A stretch of 64,000 nt of DNA from Streptomyces hokutonensis (GTDB lineage: Bacteria > Actinomycetota > Actinomycetes > Streptomycetales > Streptomycetaceae). This document shows positions 17,253 through 26,417 of the stretch, piece by piece. The stretch is taken from positions 1 to 64,000 of the forward strand of contig NZ_BARG01000015.1 of the NCBI RefSeq assembly GCF_000376565.1, read 5' to 3'. How positions within the stretch are numbered: the first letter of the stretch is position 1; every line of letters begins with the position of its first letter. The notes under the pieces are model-generated. The model was not told the origin of the DNA and did no database searches. It saw nothing but the letters and a program-made list of their open reading frames with translations. A program made the position numbers and the translations under genes.

Positions 17253-18074
17253 TCACCGGTGGACGACGACCTTGTCGCCGGTCCGCACCTGCGCGAACAG
17301 ACTCGCGATCGCCGCCTCGTCCCGTACGTTGACGCAGCCGTGCGAGCCGCCCGCGTAACCCCGGGCCGAGAAGTCGTAGGAGTAGTGCACCGCCTGGCCG
17401 CCGCTGAAGAACATGGCATACGGCATCGGGGAGTTGTAGAGCGTGGACACCCAGTTCCGCGCCTTCCAGTAGACGTGGAACACACCGTCCCGGGTCGGCG
17501 TGTACTGCGCGCCGAAGCGCACCGACATCGTCGACACCGTCCGCCCGTCGATCATCCAGCGCAGGGTGCGGGTGGTCTTGTCGATGCACAGCACCCGGCC
17601 GGTCAGACAGCGCGGGTCGGGTGCGCCGGCCGGCTGGCCGCCCATCAGATACAGGTCCCACTTCCCCGGCTCGTGCGTCATCCTCACCAGCCGCTGCCAC
17701 GTCACCTTGTCGGTCTCGCCGGTCTTCGGCAGCCCGCGCTTGCCCTGGAAACCGGCGACGGCCTGCTCGGTGAGGTCGTCGTAGGTCCCGGTCGGCCCGT
17801 CGAAGAGCCAGTCGACCTGCCGTAGCCGCGCCTGCAGCTCGCGCACTCCGGAGCCGCTGTCGCCGCGCGACCACAGGACGTTCGCGGCGGGGGTGGGACT
17901 GGATGTGCTCGGCGTGGCCGAGGGACTGGCCTTGGCTCCCGGCAGTTCGATGCGCACCGGCAGATGGTGCTTGCCGTCCGAGTCCGTGCCCTGCACCGTG
18001 CAGCCGCACACGGCCAGCAGCGCCGACAGGGCCGCCGTGGCGACGATCGCTCTCCCCATACCCGTACTACGCAT
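17253..18074 (-). CDS. L,D-transpeptidase lipoprotein with peptidoglycan-binding domain
   Basis: A 273-residue lipoprotein that would form 3-3 cross-links in peptidoglycan. The signal peptide ends in a lipobox ALLAVCGC. A Thr/Ser/Pro linker is followed by a peptidoglycan-binding domain 1 (GVRELQARLRQVDWL to TWQRLV) and a YkuD catalytic domain with histidine in VHYSYDF and the SHGCVNVRD motif (catalytic Cys247). ATG 18074 was chosen because the upstream extension has no signal features. Divergent from the mutase gene. Confidence 0.92.
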   Translation of the reverse strand: MRSTGMGRAIVATAALSALLAVCGCTVQGTDSDGKHHLPVRIELPGAKASPSATPSTSSPTPAANVLWSRGDSGSGVRELQARLRQVDWLFDGPTGTYDDLTEQAVAGFQGKRGLPKTGETDKVTWQRLVRMTHEPGKWDLYLMGGQPAGAPDPRCLTGRVLCIDKTTRTLRWMIDGRTVSTMSVRFGAQYTPTRDGVFHVYWKARNWVSTLYNSPMPYAMFFSGGQAVHYSYDFSARGYAGGSHGCVNVRDEAAIASLFAQVRTGDKVVVHR

Positions 18075-18171
18075 CCCGGACCCCCGCCGTCTCACCGGTG
18101 TCACCCGGACACGTACCCCCGGATGACGGGCCGCGAACGGCGCGGCATCGTGGTGTCCGGAGGTGCACACC

Positions 18172-19752
18172 ATGGTGCGCGAATCGGAGTCGGGCCTGCC
18201 CGTCGAACCCGTCTACGGCCCCGGGGCGCTCGCCGGCTGGGATCCGGCCGAGCGGCTGGGCGAGCCGGGGGAGTACCCCTTCACGCGGGGCGTGTACCCG
18301 TCCATGTACACCGGGCGGCCCTGGACCATGCGCCAGTACGCCGGTTTCGGCACGGCCGCCGAGTCCAACGCCCGCTACCGCCAGCTGATCGCCCACGGCA
18401 CCACAGGCCTGTCCGTCGCCTTCGACCTGCCCACCCAGATGGGCCACGACTCCGACGCCCCCCTCGCACACGGCGAGGTCGGCAAGGTCGGTGTCGCGAT
18501 CGACTCGGTGGACGACATGCGGGTGCTGTTCGACGGCATCCCGCTGGACAAGGTGTCGACGTCGATGACGATCAACGCCCCCGCGGCCCTCCTCCTCCTG
18601 ATGTACCAGCTGGTCGGCGAGGAACAGGGCGTGGCGGCGGGGCAGTTGACGGGCACGATCCAGAACGACGTGCTGAAGGAGTACATCGCGCGGGGGACGT
18701 ACATCTTCCCGCCGAAGCCGTCCCTGCGCCTGACCGCCGACATCTTCCGCTACTGCGGCGCCGAGATCCCCAAGTGGAACACCATCTCCATCTCCGGCTA
18801 CCACATGGCCGAGGCCGGCGCCTCGCCCGCACAGGAGATCGCCTTCACCCTCGCCGACGGCATCGAGTACGTCCGCACCGCGCTCGCGGCCGGCATGGAC
18901 GTCGACGACTTCGCGCCCAGGCTGTCGTTCTTCTTCGTGGCCCGTACGACACTCCTCGAAGAGATCGCCAAGTTCCGTGCGGCGCGCAGGATCTGGGCCC
19001 GGGTGATGCGGGAGGAGTTCGGCGCGCGCAACCCGAAATCCCTGATGCTGCGCTTCCACACCCAGACCGCGGGCGTCCAACTCACCGCCCAGCAGCCGGA
19101 GGTGAACCTCGTCCGCGTCGCCGTCCAGGGCCTGGCCGCCGTCCTCGGCGGCACGCAGTCCCTGCACACCAACTCCTTCGACGAGGCGATCGCGCTCCCG
19201 ACCGACAAGAGCGCCCGCCTCGCCCTGCGCACCCAGCAGGTGTTGGCGTACGAGACGGACGTGACCGCGACGGTCGACCCCTTCGCGGGTTCGTACGCCG
19301 TGGAGAGCATGACCGACGACGTCGAGCGGGCGGCGGTCGAACTGATGCAGCGGGTCGAGGAGTTGGGCGGCGCGGTCGGCGCCATCGAACACGGCTTGCA
19401 GAAGGGCGAGATCGAACGCAGCGCCTACCGCGTCGCCCAGCAGACCGACTCCGGCGAACGCGTCGTCGTCGGCGTCAACCGCTTCACCCTGGAGACCGAG
19501 GAACCGTACGAACCCCTCCGCGTCGACCCGGCCATCGAGGCCCAGCAGGCCGACCGCCTCACGCGGCTCCGCGCCGACCGCGACCAGAAGGCCGTGGACT
19601 CGGCACTGGCCGCGCTGCGGGAGGCGGCGGAGGGTGCGGACAACGTGCTGTACCCGATGAAGGAGGCGCTACGGGCGCGGGGGACGGTGGGGGAGGTGTG
19701 CGGGGCGCTGCGGGAGGTCTGGGGGACTTACGTACCGAACGACACCTTCTGA
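18172..19752 (+). CDS. Coenzyme B12-dependent acyl-CoA mutase large subunit (methylmalonyl-CoA mutase type)
   Basis: A 526-residue substrate-binding TIM-barrel subunit. It lacks the C-terminal B12-binding domain of full mutases, so it needs a separate small subunit, not encoded here. Family signatures are [43 protein letters not shown] and [15 protein letters not shown]. The two residues that separate methylmalonyl- from isobutyryl-CoA mutase are Tyr56 (in RQYAGF) and Arg174 (in EYIARG), both of methylmalonyl type where isobutyryl-CoA mutases have Phe and Gln. ATG 18172 has GGAGGT seven bases upstream. Its role would be carbon flow between succinyl- and methylmalonyl-CoA or a related acid. 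Confidence 0.88.
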   Translation: MVRESESGLPVEPVYGPGALAGWDPAERLGEPGEYPFTRGVYPSMYTGRPWTMRQYAGFGTAAESNARYRQLIAHGTTGLSVAFDLPTQMGHDSDAPLAHGEVGKVGVAIDSVDDMRVLFDGIPLDKVSTSMTINAPAALLLLMYQLVGEEQGVAAGQLTGTIQNDVLKEYIARGTYIFPPKPSLRLTADIFRYCGAEIPKWNTISISGYHMAEAGASPAQEIAFTLADGIEYVRTALAAGMDVDDFAPRLSFFFVARTTLLEEIAKFRAARRIWARVMREEFGARNPKSLMLRFHTQTAGVQLTAQQPEVNLVRVAVQGLAAVLGGTQSLHTNSFDEAIALPTDKSARLALRTQQVLAYETDVTATVDPFAGSYAVESMTDDVERAAVELMQRVEELGGAVGAIEHGLQKGEIERSAYRVAQQTDSGERVVVGVNRFTLETEEPYEPLRVDPAIEAQQADRLTRLRADRDQKAVDSALAALREAAEGADNVLYPMKEALRARGTVGEVCGALREVWGTYVPNDTF

Positions 19753-19782
19753 GCCGCCCGGCCCCGTGCGACACTCGTGCTC

Positions 19783-20439
19783 ATGTTCGGTGTCATAGAC
19801 CTCCCCACCTACCTCGCCGGCCTGGTCCTGATCGTGCTGCTGCCCGGCCCCAACTCGCTGTACGTCGTCTCGGTCGCCGCCCGGCGCGGGACCCGGGCCG
19901 GGTACACGGCCGCTGCCGGTGTGTGGTGCGGGGACACCGTGCTGATGACGCTGTCCGCGGCCGGGGTCGCCTCGTTGCTGCAGGCCAATGCCGTGCTGTT
20001 CGGGATCGTGAAGTACGCGGGGGCCGGGTATCTGACCTGGCTCGCGTTCGGGATGCTGCGGGCCGCGTGGGCGATGTGGCGGACCCGGAAGGAGCGGGCG
20101 GCCATGGAGGCGGCTCCCGCCGCGGAGGCCGTCGACGAGCGGCCGTACCGGCGTGCCTTTGTCGTCAGTCTCTTCAACCCGAAGGCGATTCTGTTCTTCG
20201 TCGCCTTCTTCGTGCAGTTCGTCGACCCGGGGTACGCCTATCCCGCCCTGTCGTTCGTCGTGCTCGGTGCCTTCGCGCAGCTGGCGAGCTTCCTCTATCT
20301 CAGTGCGCTGATCTTCGGCGGGACCCGGCTGGCGGCGGCCTTCCGGCGGCGCAGGCGGCTCGCGGCGGGGGCGACCTCGGCGGCGGGCGCGCTGTTCCTG
20401 GGGTTCGCGGTGAAGCTGTCGCTCGCCAGTTCCGTCTAG
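19783..20439 (+). CDS. LysE/RhtB family amino-acid exporter, LeuE-like
   Basis: A 218-residue inner-membrane protein with six predicted transmembrane segments. The family signature VLLPGPNSLYVVSVAARRGTRAG follows helix 1, and FVVSLFNPKAILFFVAFFVQF marks helix 4. The N-terminal pattern (DLPTYLAGLVLIVLLPGPNS) matches E. coli LeuE best, suggesting export of leucine or other neutral amino acids. The start is ATG 19783 or GTG 19777; neither has a strong ribosome-binding site. The 3' end overlaps the convergent monooxygenase gene by 4 bp. Confidence 0.85.
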   Translation: MFGVIDLPTYLAGLVLIVLLPGPNSLYVVSVAARRGTRAGYTAAAGVWCGDTVLMTLSAAGVASLLQANAVLFGIVKYAGAGYLTWLAFGMLRAAWAMWRTRKERAAMEAAPAAEAVDERPYRRAFVVSLFNPKAILFFVAFFVQFVDPGYAYPALSFVVLGAFAQLASFLYLSALIFGGTRLAAAFRRRRRLAAGATSAAGALFLGFAVKLSLASSV

Positions 20440-21854
20440 CCGACGCGGATGCCGAGACGCTCCGTGTACTCCGCGAGGCCGTCCTCCGTGCTGCCCGCCC
20501 AGCCGACGTAGCCGTCGGGGCGGATCAGGAACAGGCCCGTGCCGTACGTCTCGACTGCGGGGCCCTCCAGGACGCGCACCGCATCGCCGACGGCCGCCGG
20601 GGGCTTCGTGTCCAGGGCCAGCAGGGTCCAGTGCGGGCCGCGGAAGGTGTCGAAGAGGCGGACGCCGTCGATCGTGCGGTCCGGGGCGCGGTCGCCCGCC
20701 CGCAGGGCGTCCTCGGGCAGGTCCGTGCGGGTGTCCACGGCGAGTGAACGGCCACGGTAGCCGAGGGCGAGCTGCTGGGTCGCCTTGCCGCGTTCCAACT
20801 CCCCGCGGTGGACCTGGGTGGAGATGCCGAGCATGTCGGCGGCGTTGGGCAGCCGTTCCTCCTCGTAGGTGTCGAGCAGGGACTCGGGGGCGCCCTCGCG
20901 CAGCACCGCGCCGAGCTTCCAGCCGAGGTTGTAGGCGTCCTGGACGCTGGTGTTGAGGCCCTGTCCGCCGGCCGGTGAGTGGACGTGGGCCGCGTCCCCG
21001 GCGAGGAAGACGCGTCCGGCGCGGAAGCGGTCGGCGAGGGCTGCGCGCGGCTGGAAATTGGAGGCCCAGCGCAGTTCCGTCACGTCCTCGGCGGCGAGGT
21101 GGGTGCGGGCGGCCACGGTCCCGCGGACGCCGTCGCGCGAGAGGTCGACGTCGGTGCCCTCCGGGAACTGGGCGATGACCTGGAAGTCCTCGGTGCCGGC
21201 CAGCGGGAAGACCGCGAGGAAGCCGTCGTCGCCGTGCGGCGGGAAGACGTGCACGTTGTCGCGGTCCAGGCCGGTGACGCGGACGTCCGCGACCAGCATC
21301 GGGTTCGGGTCGACGGTCTCGCCGGTCATGCCGATGCCCAGGGTTCGGCGGACGAGTGAGCGACCGCCGTCGGCGGCCACGAGGTACCGGGCGCGGACGG
21401 CCGTACCGGCGGCGAACTCGACGGTCACGCCGTCCCGGTCCTGGGTGAAGCCGGTGACCTCCCGTCCGAAGTCCACCGTCCCGCCCAGCTCCGTGAGCCG
21501 GGCGAACAGGATCTCCTGAGTGCGCCACTGCGGCACCATCCACGGGGTGCCGTACGGGGTGTCGGGGTCCGTCTCGGACGGCTCGAACATCCGGTGCTCG
21601 CCGACCTTGCGGCCGTCCTTCCAGACCGCCCCGGTCGGGTAGGCGCCGCCCTTCGCGAGGATCGCGCCGATCACGCCGAGGTCGTCGAAGACCTCCATCG
21701 TGCGCGGCTGGATCCCCTTGCCGCGCGAGCCGGGGAAGAGCGCGTCCGCCTTCTCCACGACCAGCGCGTCCACCCCGCGCCGGGCCAGGTCGATGCCGAG
21801 GGCGAGGCCGGTCGGGCCGGCGCCGACGATCAGTACATCCGTGTGGTTCGTCAT
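20436..21854 (-). CDS. FAD-dependent aromatic monooxygenase (PHBH/RdmE type)
   Basis: A 472-residue group A flavin monooxygenase using NAD(P)H to hydroxylate aromatic or polyketide substrates. An FAD dinucleotide motif VGAGPTGLALGIDLARRG lies at the N-terminus, then a DG region (VAADGGRSLVRRTLG), then a second FAD motif GDAAHVHSPAGGQGLN, and a C-terminal thioredoxin-like domain (LFLIRPDGYVGWAG). ATG 21854 was chosen because AAGGAG lies upstream at proper distance; the ATG at 21863 abuts it. The divergent TetR gene and two palindromes in between imply repression and induction by substrate, as for antibiotic-inactivating oxygenases. Confidence 0.88.
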   Translation of the reverse strand: MTNHTDVLIVGAGPTGLALGIDLARRGVDALVVEKADALFPGSRGKGIQPRTMEVFDDLGVIGAILAKGGAYPTGAVWKDGRKVGEHRMFEPSETDPDTPYGTPWMVPQWRTQEILFARLTELGGTVDFGREVTGFTQDRDGVTVEFAAGTAVRARYLVAADGGRSLVRRTLGIGMTGETVDPNPMLVADVRVTGLDRDNVHVFPPHGDDGFLAVFPLAGTEDFQVIAQFPEGTDVDLSRDGVRGTVAARTHLAAEDVTELRWASNFQPRAALADRFRAGRVFLAGDAAHVHSPAGGQGLNTSVQDAYNLGWKLGAVLREGAPESLLDTYEEERLPNAADMLGISTQVHRGELERGKATQQLALGYRGRSLAVDTRTDLPEDALRAGDRAPDRTIDGVRLFDTFRGPHWTLLALDTKPPAAVGDAVRVLEGPAVETYGTGLFLIRPDGYVGWAGSTEDGLAEYTERLGIRVG

Positions 21855-21866
21855 GATCCCCATCTC

Positions 21867-21881
21867 CTTAACGCTGTTAAG
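21867..21881. promoter_or_regulatory. TetR operator 1
   Basis: CTTAACGCTGTTAAG, a 15-bp palindrome (central base aside) that overlaps the ribosome-binding region of the FAD monooxygenase. It matches the second site at 21904 except for one central base. Spacing between centres is 37 bp. It is the probable binding site of the divergent TetR protein. Confidence 0.75.
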
Positions 21882-21903
21882 TGGCTACGGACATCAGGGT
21901 GCC

Positions 21904-21918
21904 CTTAACGCCGTTAAG
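21904..21918. promoter_or_regulatory. TetR operator 2
   Basis: CTTAACGCCGTTAAG, twin of the site at 21867-21881. It lies 17 bp ahead of the GTG start of the tetR gene, so binding would also autoregulate the repressor. Confidence 0.75.
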
Positions 21919-21935
21919 GTGTCAAGCTGTCGAGC

Positions 21936-22586
21936 GTGAGTACGGAACGACGCATCCCCCTCGACCGCAAACGGGTCGCGGACACCGCCCTGAAGGTGCT
22001 GAACGAGGTCGGCCTCGACGGGCTGTCCCTGAGAGCCATCGCCAAGGAGCTGGACGTCAAGGCGCCCGCCCTGTACTGGCACTTCAAGGACAAACAGGCG
22101 CTGCTCGACGAGATGGCGACGGAGATGTACCGGCGGATGGTCGCCGACGTCCCGCTCGTGCGCGAGGACACCTGGCAGGAGCGGCTGCTGAAATCCAACC
22201 GGGGTCTGCGCTCCGCACTGCTCGGCTACCGCGACGGCGCCAAGGTCTTCAGCGGCTCACGCTTCACCGGCAACCTGCACGCGGTGCAGATGGAGGACAC
22301 CCTGCGGCTGTTCACGGAGGCCGGCTTCACTCTCGCCCAGGCGGTCCGCGCGACCTCGACGTCGTACCTCTACACGCTCGGTTTCGTCAGCGAGGAACAG
22401 GGCGTCCAGCCACTGCCGGACGAGCGCCGCGAGGGCTACGACATGGACGAACGCGCCCGCCTGATGGCCGACTTCCCGATGTCGGCCGCGGCGGGCGCGG
22501 AGATCTTCCAGGACTACGGCCGGCACTTCGAGGAAGGGCTCGACCTGGTGATCGCGGGCATCGAGGCCCGGTTCAGGAGCGGCTGA
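21936..22586 (+). CDS. TetR family regulator with TetR-type C-terminal domain
   Basis: A 216-residue repressor. The helix-turn-helix is at residues 10-55 (VADTALKVLNEVGLDGLSLRAIAKELDVKAPALYWHFKDKQALLDEM), with the KAPALYWHFKDK recognition segment typical of the TetR(tetracycline) subgroup. The ligand domain retains TetR_C features (RDGAKVFSG, then a long C-terminal helix pair). GTG 21936 start. It is divergent from the flavin monooxygenase with two matching palindromes in the 80-bp spacer, so it most likely represses both genes. The 3' end overlaps the convergent methyltransferase by 14 bp. Confidence 0.9.
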   Translation: MSTERRIPLDRKRVADTALKVLNEVGLDGLSLRAIAKELDVKAPALYWHFKDKQALLDEMATEMYRRMVADVPLVREDTWQERLLKSNRGLRSALLGYRDGAKVFSGSRFTGNLHAVQMEDTLRLFTEAGFTLAQAVRATSTSYLYTLGFVSEEQGVQPLPDERREGYDMDERARLMADFPMSAAAGAEIFQDYGRHFEEGLDLVIAGIEARFRSG

Positions 22587-23481
22587 GGCCGTTGCGGATC
22601 GCGCGGGTCAGGATCGGCGGCAGCAGATCGGCAGCGAAGCGGCGGGCCCGGGTCGAACTACGGCCACGGGACGCGGCCTTGGCCGTCGCGGGCTCCGGCG
22701 CGACCTCTACCGCGCGGTGCGCGAACCGGGACGGCGGAAAGGGCGGGGCCTGCATGCCCTTCTTCGACTTCAGCCGGACGATACGGTGCCCCGCGGCCTG
22801 CTGGATGCTGAGGTTGCAGTCCTCGCGCCCGCGCACCATCGCCAGCAGCTCGTCCTGGACCGGGCCCGGGTCCTCCCAGGTGCCGTAGAGCTTCTGGGTG
22901 CTGAGGCAGATCGGGCGCAGGCCCCTGGTGAGCACCGCCTCCCAGACCGCCACGGAGACGCCGGGCGTGTGCTCCGAGCGGAAGTCGTCCAGCACCACGA
23001 TCCCGCCGGGCAGCAGCGCCTCGCGGGCCGCGCCGATGTCGTCGCGGACGTGCTCGTACAGGTGCGAGGCGTCTATGTGGACGAAGCGGCAGCTGGCCGG
23101 GTCGACCTTGTCCGGCACGATGCTGCTGGGGCCCTTCAGGACCCGGGGCAGGGTGTCGTGGAAGGCGAGGTAGTTCTCCTCGAAGACCTGCTGGGTGAGC
23201 GCGCTGTACGACTTCGTGGACTCGGCCTGGTTGGCGTCGTCCAGGGCGTCGCCCTCGAAGAGGTCGCAGACCGTGAAGTTCTCGCCGTCCTGACCGTGCC
23301 GGCCGAGAAAGATCGCGCTCTTCCCCATGTACACCCCGACCTCCAGCAGATCGCCCCGCGTTCCCGCGGTCTCCTGCCGGTCCAGGAACCATTCGAAGAG
23401 GACCTGGTCGAGAACGGGAAACCAGCCGGGAACGTCGTCGAGCCGGCGGGGCGGTCGTATCGTGCCTGGTACGAGGGTCAT
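22573..23481 (-). CDS. Class I SAM-dependent methyltransferase, TylF/macrocin-like
   Basis: A 302-residue protein. The SAM-binding motif is LLEVGVYMGKSAIFLGR, followed by the acidic strand end VCDLFEGDA. The metal- or catalysis-linked segment is FVHIDASHLYEHVRDDI, then a LLPGGIVVLDDF strand, as in the TylF/CmcI type sugar and macrolide O-methyltransferases. The C-terminal 60 residues are basic and low-complexity. ATG 23481 (MTLVPGTIRPP) is preferred, with GGGAG upstream. Position at the edge of the glycopolymer cluster suggests methylation of a surface sugar, but this is inference. Confidence 0.8.
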   Translation of the reverse strand: MTLVPGTIRPPRRLDDVPGWFPVLDQVLFEWFLDRQETAGTRGDLLEVGVYMGKSAIFLGRHGQDGENFTVCDLFEGDALDDANQAESTKSYSALTQQVFEENYLAFHDTLPRVLKGPSSIVPDKVDPASCRFVHIDASHLYEHVRDDIGAAREALLPGGIVVLDDFRSEHTPGVSVAVWEAVLTRGLRPICLSTQKLYGTWEDPGPVQDELLAMVRGREDCNLSIQQAAGHRIVRLKSKKGMQAPPFPPSRFAHRAVEVAPEPATAKAASRGRSSTRARRFAADLLPPILTRAIRNGLSRS

Positions 23482-23628
23482 CGTGGAGAACGCTCCCTGG
23501 CAGGGACGGGCTCGCCTGTTTGAGCCCGCGCGGGACACCCCAGCATCTGCCCAACGGCACCCGCCCAAACGGGCCCTCAGGTGAACGGCAGACCAATTCC
23601 TGTGCGTCTGTTGTGTCGGGGTGCAGAA

Positions 23629-23657
23629 GGGGCGTCCGGGCGATACCCGGACGCCCC
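23629..23657 (-). terminator. Hairpin terminator after the acyltransferase gene
   Basis: GGGGCGTCCGGG at 23629-23640 pairs perfectly with 23646-23657 around a 5-nt loop, 15 bp past the acyltransferase stop on the minus strand. Confidence 0.8.
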
Positions 23658-23671
23658 CTCTCCTTCCGCCG

Positions 23672-24847
23672 TCAGCCGCGTGGTGTCGACAGCAGTGAGC
23701 GCAGCTTCGGTGTCAGCCGGTTCTCGACGACGCGGTTCAGCACGTAGGCCAGCAGCAGCATGGTGAAGACGGTGAGCACGATGGTCGCGTACGACGGGAT
23801 GCCCAGGGTCCGGTGGTAGGCCTTGATGACGACCCAGCCCAGGTGTTCGTGGACGAGGTAGAACGGGTACGTCAGCGCGCCCGCGACCGTCAGCCAGCGC
23901 CAGTTCGCCCAGCGCAGCCAGCCCAGCGCGATCGCGGCGACCGCGACATAGCCGAAGGTGACGACCAGGATGATGCCCCAGGCGGAGCGGTTGGAGAACG
24001 CCGTGTCGTTGGGCGTGTGCCACAGCCGGGCCACCGCGTAGTGCTGGCCGATCAGCCAGCTGACGGCGACGATGCCCCAGGCGTAGGCGTCCTTGCGGTC
24101 GCGGTGCACGAGGTAGAGGCCGACGCCGCCGATGAAGTACGGCGCGTACTCGGGCATCAGGATGATGTCCAGCAGCGGCGACTTGGCGCCCTGGGTGATC
24201 GCCGCGGCCAGCGTCCAGCCGGCGCAGAACATGATCACGCGCCGCCGGTTGGCGCCGGGCAGCACGACGCACAGGGCGAACAGGGCGTAGAAGCGGATCT
24301 CCGCCCACAGCGTCCAGCACACGCCGAGCACCCGGTCGACGCCCAACGGCATCTGCAGCATGGTCAGGTTGACCAGGACGTCGCTCGGCGCGGCGGCCTT
24401 GTACGCCACCATCGGCAGCGCGAAGACACCGGTGACGATGAGGATCGCCGCCCAGTACGCGGGCAGCAGCCGGGAGGCGCGGGAGGCGAAGAAGGAGCGC
24501 AGCGGGCGGCCCCAGCCGCTCATGCAGATGACGAAGCCGCTGATCACGAAGAACACCTGCACACCGAGGCAGCCGTACGAGAACAGCGAGTGCAGGGTGG
24601 GGAACTGGTGTCTCGGCGAGGTGCCCCAGGCCTGGACGACCTCGCCGTCACGGCCGCCGTAGTGGTAGGCCGCCACCATCAGCGCGGCGACCAGGCGCAG
24701 CCCGTCCAGGGCGCGGAGGCGGGTCTCCCGGCGCTTGGGCGGCTGCGGCGGCTCGGCCGGCGGCAGCTCCTCGGCGGTCGGCGGCAGTTCGGCGCGGACC
24801 ACGGTGCCCGTCGGGTTTTCCCGCGTGTCCGCGGGCGTGTCGATCAC
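23672..24847 (-). CDS. Membrane acyltransferase, acyltransferase-3 (OafA/YrhL-like) family
   Basis: A 391-residue integral membrane protein with about ten transmembrane helices after a 40-residue Pro/Glu-rich cytosolic N-terminus. The family markers are RLRALDGLRLVAALMVAAYHYGG (catalytic histidine in the first helix), FFVISGFVICMSGWGR, and RASRLLPAYWAA. Such enzymes transfer acyl groups, often acetyl, onto extracytoplasmic polysaccharides. Located within the nonulosonate polymer genes, it may acylate that polymer. It has its own terminator at 23629-23657. Confidence 0.88.
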   Translation of the reverse strand: MIDTPADTRENPTGTVVRAELPPTAEELPPAEPPQPPKRRETRLRALDGLRLVAALMVAAYHYGGRDGEVVQAWGTSPRHQFPTLHSLFSYGCLGVQVFFVISGFVICMSGWGRPLRSFFASRASRLLPAYWAAILIVTGVFALPMVAYKAAAPSDVLVNLTMLQMPLGVDRVLGVCWTLWAEIRFYALFALCVVLPGANRRRVIMFCAGWTLAAAITQGAKSPLLDIILMPEYAPYFIGGVGLYLVHRDRKDAYAWGIVAVSWLIGQHYAVARLWHTPNDTAFSNRSAWGIILVVTFGYVAVAAIALGWLRWANWRWLTVAGALTYPFYLVHEHLGWVVIKAYHRTLGIPSYATIVLTVFTMLLLAYVLNRVVENRLTPKLRSLLSTPRG

Positions 24848-25027
24848 AAGGTTCCCCTAGGAATGGCTGTGCTGGATCACAGCACACTAGTCCGACATCC
24901 GGGCGGGTTTACGCTCTCGCCGCGACCCTTCGTCACCCCGTCCGCGGCCGTTCACCCAGGCTTCGCCTGCGCGTACCCAACCTTGTCGCGTCCTCGCCAC
25001 AACGGGTGTGTAAGGGCCCGGACAGGG

Positions 25028-25060
25028 CGGCGGGCCGGCCCCTGGGGAGCCGGCCCGCCG
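25028..25060 (-). terminator. Hairpin terminator after the polysialyltransferase-like gene
   Basis: CGGCGGGCCGGC at 25028-25039 pairs perfectly with 25049-25060 over a 9-nt loop, 20 bp past the minus-strand stop at 25080. Confidence 0.75.
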
Positions 25061-25079
25061 GTGTGTCGTACGCCCCGCG

Positions 25080-26417
25080 TCAGCGGCTCACGGTCCGCTT
25101 CAGCAGCCGGGCCCGCCGGGCCACCCGGCGCACGGTCGCGTTGCGCGGGATGAACGCCAGCTGGGCCGGGACCGCGCCGGGCAGCGCCAGCGAGGTGAGG
25201 CGCTTGCGCTTGAAGTAGCGCCAGCTGTGGCCGTCGAGCCGCCGGGTCAGATAGGCCTCGGCGGCCGGGCGCAGGTTCGGGTAGATCTTCGGCTGCATCG
25301 CGTAACCGACCGCCTGCACAAGCTCGTTGAGCGCCGCGACGTCCATGCCCTCGCGCTGGTCGGTGACCGCCGCGCGGTTCGTCAGCTCGGGCACCAGCGC
25401 GTCGACGATCGTCACCGGCACCCGGTTGCTGTTCTCGTACGGCGTCAGCCGGTCCAGCAGCGTGGACGTGCCGATGCGGGCGACCGGCAGGCCGTAGAGC
25501 GCGCTCGCGGTGAGCAGCGCGGTGGAGAAGCAGCCGACGACCAGGACCGGCCGCAGCCGCTGGTAGAGGACCTCGGCGAGGACCGGGGTGTCGAGGACCG
25601 TGAGGTCGGCGCCGAGCTTCTCCGCCTCCTGCTCCAGCGCGCGCGACCAGCGGGCCGGTGCCGAGGGGTGCGGCTTGAACACCACGCGCGTGTGGCCGAG
25701 TTGGACCACGCCCTTGAGCATCCGGACGTGCAGGTCCTCTTCCTCCTCGGCGGTGAGGATGTCCAGCGCGGAGAGGTACTGGCCGAGCAGCAGGGCGGGT
25801 TCGTCCGGGAGCGGGGGCAACTCGTCGGCGGTGTCGCCGAGTTCGGCCAGCACCTTGACGAAGGCGTCGGTCGGGACGATCTCCGGCCCGACGCCGAACT
25901 CGGTGAGCAGCAGCGGGGTGAGGCCCGGGACCAGGTCCAGGTGGAGCAGCCGGTCCACCCGGGTGCCGACCAGCGGGTCGATCTTGTTGCGGGTCGGGCC
26001 GTAGCTCATCAGGCCGTCGGCGTAGACGGTGACGGGGGCGCCGGTGAAGATCTGGCAGAAGCCGAGGGCCGGGTTGACCTGGATCGACTCGACGACCAGT
26101 TCCACCTCGTCGTCGCCGAGGTTCCACAGGAGCCGCAGATGGCGCTCCCACAGCGGGACGTCGTCGAGGCGGGGGGACCAGCCGCCGGGGTGGAAGGGGG
26201 AGATGGTCTCGTTCCACGACAGCACGTCGTCGAAGCGCTCACGCAGCCGCTCGAAGCCGGGGGCCTCGTCGAGGCCGGCCGTGGTCTCGGGGGTCGCCGC
26301 GTTGTTGCAGACCAGGAGGATGCGCCGGTCGGCGGGGCGGAAGGCGTCGGAGTCGAGGGCGGCGGCCAGCGTGGCGGTGCCGTACAGCGTCGACGCCAGG
26401 AAGATCTGGGTCCTCAC
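25080..26417 (-). CDS. Polysialyltransferase-family glycosyltransferase
   Basis: A 445-residue GT-B-type transferase of the bacterial alpha-2,8-polysialyltransferase family. Conserved blocks are the N-terminal ASTLYGTATLAAAL, VFKPHPSAP (the His-Pro motif that handles the CMP-sugar), and VVGCFSTALLTASALYG (the Ser motif). A Lys/Arg-rich C-terminal 40 residues may bind the membrane or an anionic polymer. The start is GTG 26417, overlapping the GT2 stop as GTGA. Its job would be to add nonulosonic acid residues to the growing wall polymer, acting at the cytoplasmic face. Confidence 0.8.
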   Translation of the reverse strand: MRTQIFLASTLYGTATLAAALDSDAFRPADRRILLVCNNAATPETTAGLDEAPGFERLRERFDDVLSWNETISPFHPGGWSPRLDDVPLWERHLRLLWNLGDDEVELVVESIQVNPALGFCQIFTGAPVTVYADGLMSYGPTRNKIDPLVGTRVDRLLHLDLVPGLTPLLLTEFGVGPEIVPTDAFVKVLAELGDTADELPPLPDEPALLLGQYLSALDILTAEEEEDLHVRMLKGVVQLGHTRVVFKPHPSAPARWSRALEQEAEKLGADLTVLDTPVLAEVLYQRLRPVLVVGCFSTALLTASALYGLPVARIGTSTLLDRLTPYENSNRVPVTIVDALVPELTNRAAVTDQREGMDVAALNELVQAVGYAMQPKIYPNLRPAAEAYLTRRLDGHSWRYFKRKRLTSLALPGAVPAQLAFIPRNATVRRVARRARLLKRTVSR

